This document shows positions 59,570 through 64,000 of a DNA stretch of 64,000 nucleotides, in pieces; the stretch's first letter is position 1, and each line of letters begins with the position of its first letter. Made by a program: the position numbers and the translations under genes. The stretch covers positions 1 through 64,000 of the forward strand of contig JANYKW010000087.1 of assembly GCA_025358025.1 (NCBI GenBank), in the 5' to 3' direction. The DNA is from Bacteroidia bacterium. Lineage in GTDB: Bacteria > Bacteroidota > Bacteroidia > Bacteroidales > Prolixibacteraceae. The notes beneath the pieces were generated by a model. That model was not told the DNA's origin, did no database searches, and worked only from the letters and a program-made list of their open reading frames with translations.

Positions 59570-61441
59570 TTAAAAAAGCGTTGATTTTTTTTGGGGACTC
59601 TTCTGCTTTTTGGTAAGCTTAGCTGCTTCAGCGTCTTCGTCTATAATTTTCTTTATGAAACCGACAGGATCAGGTAGCGTCCAGGTGTCCTGGTTGTCCC
59701 AGTTGGAACGGACTTTGAGTACACTAAGATAATAGCAAACTTCTTCGGGTTCAGTTTTATCCGCCAGGTTTCCTGAATCCCAAATACCATTGTTGTTGCG
59801 GTCGAAAATTGCTTTCATCAAATATTTTTTGGGTTCGAGGAAGGGGATGGTGATCTCTTCATCCTTCTCTATTCTAATTGATTTTACCAATTTTTCATCC
59901 TTATTGACTTCAAGGATTTGAATAATAGTTGGCCCTTTTACATTCTTTATCGAATAGATAATTTTGCCATAATGCTCCTCTACCTGCGTCATGAAATCAA
60001 CTTTGTATGCTTTGCCATAGAGCCCGTATACGGTATTCAAGGCTGTAGAGTCAATACTTAGTCTGTAGGATGTTCCAAAATTCCAGGGATAAGAGATCAG
60101 AAATCTCCGGTTATTTGTTGAATCCGGTCGGATTTTTGGAGCAATGTTTATATAGGTGGTATCTTCTTTCACGAAAAGTTCAACTTTGGAAGTGTCGAAG
60201 GTTAAAATGGGTTCAGGAGATTCTATCCGTATATCCCGGTATGGGTCTAAAATACTGCCCAGATTGGATGAGAGATTGACACTTGTGAGCTCAGTGACAA
60301 TTTTCCTGCGTTCTTTATGTTTGTTTTTATCCGATTTATTTGCCTGATCATCTGTGAAATACAATTTTACTGTATCCTTTTTAGTATAGAATACGCCCAA
60401 ACTATCTTGTTGGCGATAGGATAGTTTAAGAGCCAGCGTATCTCTTTTATAGACGAGTGAATCTGTGATCCAGATTTTTAAAGTGTCAGAATTTCTGGAT
60501 TTTTCAATCAGATTCCAGGTGCTTTTAGGTTGAATATTAAGCAATTCGATGTTGAAGGTATCGGCTGTAGAGGAGGTGAAAGTAAGGTCAATTATTTTGC
60601 GGGTTAGCCTTTCATATTTATCAAGACGGAGGTCGAATCCCTTCTCAAAGAATAGAGAAAAATTGAGCGGATCAGGATAGAACCTTGTTTTTCCAAGCAC
60701 TACCAGTGTATCAGCACCTGTGACCACCGTATCACGTTGTGGTTGAAATTCGGCAGAAGGTGTAACTCGCTTTTCGAGAAAGGCAATAGAGTCAACACCC
60801 GCAGAATACTTCAGGTTGTTATCGATATCGCTCAGGGCATAAAGCATAAAGTTTGCTGCAGGAAGATTGGTGATGGCGAAGAATCCCTGATAATTTGTTT
60901 TTCCAACAAAATCCGGACGTGTTTTGTGTATCAGTGTGTCGGAGTCTCCTTTGTAAAGCAGGATAAAACAGTTTTTTGCCGGTTCCAGGCTGAAAGCATC
61001 TCTTACAAAACCAACGATACGCAACGTGTCCAAATTGGGTCCTGTGGAGAAGGCTAAACGAAGATCTTTGATTTTATTCCGCTCATTGTTGTCAACAATC
61101 CCGTCTTTAAAATCGAGGGAATAGGTAGTATTCGGCTGCAATTTCTCGTTCAGGTCAACAATGAAGGTTTTACCTTTTGTTTTAAAAAGGGGTTTTTTGG
61201 TTGTTGGAGGTGAGACAATAAATTTATCCGTCATTTCCTCAGGTACAACAAATTCATTGAATGTTATCCGGACTTTGTTCTCATTAAAATTGGTTTGGTT
61301 TGCCTCAGGAATACTTTTAACGATAACCGGAGGTGTCTTATCTTTCGGTCCGCCCCGGGGCATACCCATGTTGGCGCAGGAATAGACCAATATTAACGGA
61401 ATCAAAACCGAAGCTATTTTATGTAAAACCTTCTTTACCAC
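59570..61441 (-). CDS. Ig-like-domain lipoprotein, conserved in Bacteroidales
   Basis: A 623-residue lipoprotein: signal with VYSCANMG, then a Big_5-like Ig domain (residues 30-135: TPPVIVKSIPEANQTNFNEN, ITFNEFVVPEEM), then several beta-sandwich segments and a terminal region (GFIKKIIDEDAEAAK). RNNNGIWDSGNLAD near residue 555 is EF-hand-like. The start codon is a GTG at 61441, because an in-frame stop lies three codons upstream and no ATG precedes the signal peptide. Function unknown; probably periplasmic or surface. Confidence 0.8.
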   Translation of the reverse strand: MVKKVLHKIASVLIPLILVYSCANMGMPRGGPKDKTPPVIVKSIPEANQTNFNENKVRITFNEFVVPEEMTDKFIVSPPTTKKPLFKTKGKTFIVDLNEKLQPNTTYSLDFKDGIVDNNERNKIKDLRLAFSTGPNLDTLRIVGFVRDAFSLEPAKNCFILLYKGDSDTLIHKTRPDFVGKTNYQGFFAITNLPAANFMLYALSDIDNNLKYSAGVDSIAFLEKRVTPSAEFQPQRDTVVTGADTLVVLGKTRFYPDPLNFSLFFEKGFDLRLDKYERLTRKIIDLTFTSSTADTFNIELLNIQPKSTWNLIEKSRNSDTLKIWITDSLVYKRDTLALKLSYRQQDSLGVFYTKKDTVKLYFTDDQANKSDKNKHKERRKIVTELTSVNLSSNLGSILDPYRDIRIESPEPILTFDTSKVELFVKEDTTYINIAPKIRPDSTNNRRFLISYPWNFGTSYRLSIDSTALNTVYGLYGKAYKVDFMTQVEEHYGKIIYSIKNVKGPTIIQILEVNKDEKLVKSIRIEKDEEITIPFLEPKKYLMKAIFDRNNNGIWDSGNLADKTEPEEVCYYLSVLKVRSNWDNQDTWTLPDPVGFIKKIIDEDAEAAKLTKKQKSPQKKSTLF

Positions 61442-61532
61442 AGTTCGTTATATATTTATTTTGACATTCATTCTGAACGTACCGATCTGTTTAAAAGGTT
61501 CAACAGCCGTTTACAAAAAGCAGTCCGGACAG

Positions 61533-62843
61533 TTATTTCACCCGGTTATATTTAACGTTTAGTACAATGGGACGGGAACTGTTTCCGCTTTTGAGGACAA
61601 CACGGTATGGGGATCCTTTCCGATCGGCATGCACAAGGTACAAACTGGTGCTTACTATTTCATTTTTAATGATTTGCTCTAAGTGCCGTGTGATATTAAA
61701 AGAGTAACTGGTACTAATGGGATCATAACGCCCCCCATAATATGCGCTGGACAATTCGCTGTCCTTGGGGAAAACTTCAGCACCGGTACCGTCAATATAT
61801 TTAAGGTACAAACTCGAGGGAATACCATATCGTCGTGGATCAGATACCAATGTATCCACGTAAATGGTTATATACGCCCTGCTGATAATGAAATTTGTAG
61901 AATCTCTCCATTTAGACAAGGATGGAATATTGATCTTTACTTTTGTGCCTCCTGTGGGCTGCAGGTAGGTCAGTGAATCCTGAATCAGTTCCTGGTTAAG
62001 ATGAAGTCCGAATATACTGGTGCTGTAATCATGAGAAAATGCAGCAACATTGGCAGAATTTGATGTGACATTGTACGCATAGAAAAGCGAATCTTTGGTT
62101 GCCGTATGGTAATAGATTCCGATCGCTGATCCGGCAGCAGAAAGCCCTACGAGGGTTCCTTTTCTTTCAGCAGCATCAGATTCAACATAAAGACCCTTGA
62201 AATGCTTCAGGAACTCCTCGTTCGATATCATGCTCAGTGAATCCATTTTTAATAACCGGTTTCCAAGAGCAGGACTAAGTCTGAAGCGAATATATTGCGA
62301 CGTTGTATCTATCTGGGACGAATCTGTTTTAAATTTTGGAATAAAACTGGAAATTCCGATCACGGTAGGTGATGCAAGGGATTTCAATTTGAATGATGAC
62401 AGGTATTTGGCATCGTAATCCATGTCACTGGTCAGTTCAAATACTTTTAATGTTTGTTTGGTGGCAGTATCACCGTAAATTCGCTTATAGGTCAATCTTA
62501 GTATAATTGAATCAAGCTTGGAAGTGTTATCGTAATCAGGATTGGATGAAATCCTGTATTGGGCTGCGAATCCACCATCGGTGCGGCCAAATAGTGGATC
62601 GTTGAAACTTCCTATGTAGTTAAATCCCGGGTGATCAACCCTGATTTTCTCATCGGTAAAGGTAAAAGATCGTATGGATTCTGATTCTGTGAAGTTTCTG
62701 GTATATATTTCAGTATTACCGGGCATAAGATTCAGACCCAGACTTTCATCCCCGCTTTTGCAACTGGTGATTAGGAGAGAGACAATAAATAAAGCCCCTA
62801 TCAGGGCGAAAGCTTCAAAATTTCGATTTTTCAATGGAATCAA
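61533..62843 (-). CDS. DUF4270-family lipoprotein
   Basis: A 436-residue lipoprotein of the DUF4270 family (IVSLLITSCKSGDESLGLNLMPGN, LDSIILRLTYKRIYGDTA). The gene sits next to glycogen synthase and panC, the order known in many Bacteroidota. No ATG is available in the correct place; translation starts from a TTG at 62843 or, giving KNRNFEAFALIG after the start, at 62834. Its role is unknown. Confidence 0.88.
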   Translation of the reverse strand: MIPLKNRNFEAFALIGALFIVSLLITSCKSGDESLGLNLMPGNTEIYTRNFTESESIRSFTFTDEKIRVDHPGFNYIGSFNDPLFGRTDGGFAAQYRISSNPDYDNTSKLDSIILRLTYKRIYGDTATKQTLKVFELTSDMDYDAKYLSSFKLKSLASPTVIGISSFIPKFKTDSSQIDTTSQYIRFRLSPALGNRLLKMDSLSMISNEEFLKHFKGLYVESDAAERKGTLVGLSAAGSAIGIYYHTATKDSLFYAYNVTSNSANVAAFSHDYSTSIFGLHLNQELIQDSLTYLQPTGGTKVKINIPSLSKWRDSTNFIISRAYITIYVDTLVSDPRRYGIPSSLYLKYIDGTGAEVFPKDSELSSAYYGGRYDPISTSYSFNITRHLEQIIKNEIVSTSLYLVHADRKGSPYRVVLKSGNSSRPIVLNVKYNRVK

Positions 62844-62866
62844 CTTTTTAGTAAAATCGGCGCAAA

Positions 62867-63670
62867 TTATAAAATTTTATTGTAAAAATCGAAATAGGAA
62901 TCAATGTAACTTTCTTTCGGCTGATAGTCGAGAAATTGCATTCCCGAGGTCTTGATATGCTGTTCGATGTTTGAATTAATCACTTCACTTCCCTGAATAA
63001 CCGCATCCGAATTGGAGAGCGCCAGCTTCGTATAATTTTCGAATGTTGGATCATTGATAACAGAAATATCTTTGAGATCAATGCCATCTTCAGCAATTTT
63101 TCGTGCCATCTCACTGTTTAGAGGGTTCTTAAATTCATCGTTGTAAACGGAATAAACGATTCGTGTATTGGCAAACAATGGATTGTCTTTGTAAGTTTTC
63201 TTAACAAAAAGTGGAACCATGCCAGTGAACCAGCCATGGCAATGGATGATGTCTGGTGACCAGCGAAGCTTGATAACTGTCTCGAGAACTCCACGGGCAA
63301 AGAAAATAGCACGTTCATCGTTGTCTTCAAATTCCATTCCATTCTCATCCTGCAGTGAATATTTTCTTTGAAAGTAATCTTCATTGTCGATAAAATAAAC
63401 CTGCATACGAGCTGTCTGAATCGATGCAACCTTTATTATCAAAGGGTGATCGTTGTCATTGATGATCAAATTCATTCCTGATAAGCGAATCACTTCATGG
63501 AGCTGGTTTCTTCGTTCGTTCACATTCCCGAAGCGTGGCATGAAGGTGCGGATCTCTTTTCCCCGTTCCTGTATTCCCTGTGGCAGATGGCGGCCAATTT
63601 CAGCAATCTCTGATTCAGGGAGATAAGGCGTGATTTCTTGTGAGATAAATAGAACCTTCTTTTTTTCCAT
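62867..63670 (-). CDS. glgA: Glycogen/starch synthase-family protein (short form)
   Basis: A 267-residue protein equal to the N-terminal half of glycogen synthase (GT5): VLFISQEITPYLPESEIAEIGRHLPQGI and IIHCHGWFTGMVPLF. The KTGG-type element is replaced by ESEIAE. The C-terminal GT domain is absent, as in the short Bacteroidota protein that precedes panC; it may be an enzyme half or a regulatory relative, so catalytic activity is uncertain. It shares an intergenic region with divergent panC. Confidence 0.85.
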   Translation of the reverse strand: MEKKKVLFISQEITPYLPESEIAEIGRHLPQGIQERGKEIRTFMPRFGNVNERRNQLHEVIRLSGMNLIINDNDHPLIIKVASIQTARMQVYFIDNEDYFQRKYSLQDENGMEFEDNDERAIFFARGVLETVIKLRWSPDIIHCHGWFTGMVPLFVKKTYKDNPLFANTRIVYSVYNDEFKNPLNSEMARKIAEDGIDLKDISVINDPTFENYTKLALSNSDAVIQGSEVINSNIEQHIKTSGMQFLDYQPKESYIDSYFDFYNKIL

Positions 63671-63692
63671 TTCTATAACTTAAAATATCTTG

Positions 63693-63724
63693 CAAAAATA
63701 TATAAAATTTCCGCAACTTTCAAT
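63693..63724 (-). promoter_or_regulatory. Promoter of the glycogen-synthase-like gene
   Basis: On the minus strand ATTG (63724-63721), a 20-base spacer and TATTTTTG (63700-63693) match the -33/-7 consensus. The -7 element ends 23 bases before the start codon. Confidence 0.6.
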
Positions 63725-63752
63725 CATTTTCAATATGCTAAAAGTTAAACAA

Positions 63753-63836
63753 AGTGAAAGTGACAAAAGTGACAAAAGATACCAGCGTGACTAAAGTTAA
63801 CTGTAGCGATCAAAAGCGACCTAAAGTTAACTAAAC
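63753..63836. repeat. Short direct repeats in the glgA-panC intergenic region
   Basis: GTGACAAAA occurs twice in a row (about 63759-63778), and CTAAAGTTAACT occurs twice (63791-63802 and 63821-63832), with a third related copy CTAAAAGTTAAAC at 63738-63750. They could be regulator sites for either divergent gene, or simple slippage products. Confidence 0.55.
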
Positions 63837-63899
63837 AAAATTTGAGACTCCATTCGTACTTTAGTCACTTAAGCTCACGCGAATCACTTATATTTTCTA

Positions 63900-63907
63900 T
63901 AACTTTG
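63900..63907 (+). promoter_or_regulatory. -7 element of panC
   Basis: TAACTTTG matches TAnnTTTG, 21 bases before the panC start codon at 63929. No clear -33 element. Confidence 0.5.
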
Positions 63908-63928
63908 CATGTTGATTTCAATATGACA

Positions 63929-64000
63929 ATGGAACTTTTGAAGACGATAAAGAGGTTGCAGCAGGTACTCAGCCGTGACAGAAACAGCGGTCTTACGATT
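63929..64000 (+). CDS. panC: Pantoate-beta-alanine ligase, 3' end outside the window
   Basis: Only the first 24 codons are visible (MELLKTIKRLQQVLSRD then NSGLTI), matching the N-terminal helix of PanC. The expected GFVPTMGALHEGH motif lies beyond the window. An upstream ATG at 63923 would add two residues. The neighbour glgA-type gene, divergent, is the usual partner in Bacteroidota. It would make pantothenate from pantoate and beta-alanine. Confidence 0.8.
   Translation, partial: MELLKTIKRLQQVLSRDRNSGLTI

Noticed and set aside
62867-63670. Truncated pseudogene of glycogen synthase
   Set aside because: The short form next to panC and DUF4270 is known in Bacteroidota and the frame is intact, so loss by mutation is not indicated.
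1-64000. tRNA, rRNA or transfer-messenger RNA genes
   Set aside because: No cloverleaf-like or conserved RNA segment was recognised in any intergenic region by reading; a covariance search was not possible.

Overview
The window comes from a member of the Bacteroidota, most likely order Bacteroidales. Evidence is the promoter style (TAnnTTTG -7 elements, almost no Shine-Dalgarno sites), many lipoproteins with an SCK or GC lipobox, a TonB-dependent receptor locus, gliding and type IX secretion genes (gldH, porW/sprE), and families restricted to or typical of this phylum (DUF4270, DUF4876, DUF6850, DUF4857, fimbrillin-like, TIGR02757). No rRNA, tRNA, CRISPR array or phage was recognised.

Layout. 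1-2400: the cut end of an HPr-kinase-like gene, an S26B-type signal-peptidase-like gene and, convergent to them, a fimbrillin-like lipoprotein preceded by a 53-residue peptide gene. 2800-4160: a lipid-anchored subtilase. 4160-7170: a repeat island with about 20 hairpins built around TTTGCAA, one REP-associated tyrosine transposase (RAYT) and two toxin-antitoxin pairs in opposite orientation. 7170-14550: nitroreductase, exported Gfo/Idh oxidoreductase, aldo/keto reductase, a double CDGSH protein, a DoxX/TIM-barrel fusion and a GH95 fucosidase, perhaps a sugar-processing neighbourhood. 14770-23930: a lipoprotein, then a TonB receptor, DUF4876, DUF6850 barrel, ABC ATPase, permease and DUF4857 in one direction. 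23930-27100: a two-component system divergent from a secreted protein, with an array of TTAAC repeats between them.

27250-38965: mixed housekeeping and envelope genes (TIGR02757, cysteine-synthase-like, LysE, DUF748/AsmA-like, C45 hydrolase, lipid kinase, pgk). 39100-47200: a forward block of holB, ricT-like PSP1, gldH, trmB, an alkyltransferase-like protein, mrp and porW/sprE. 47260-55280: outer-membrane barrel and pepE; a forward propionyl/acetyl-CoA carboxylase operon (biotin carboxylase, carrier, carboxyltransferase); and a reverse ECF sigma, anti-sigma, barrel operon. 55500-64000: two S41 peptidases around a dCMP deaminase, then Ig-like and DUF4270 lipoproteins, a glycogen synthase and the first codons of panC on the opposite strand.

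The strongest candidates for new biology are the RAYT island with its covarying TTTGCAA hairpins (one doubling as a terminator), the kinase/peptidase/small-peptide/fimbrillin neighbourhood at the left edge, the DoxX fusion carrying an internal Tat-like motif, and the TonB-DUF4876-DUF6850-ABC-DUF4857 locus whose ATPase has a degenerate signature motif. All functions are inferred from reading the sequence; no database search was run.
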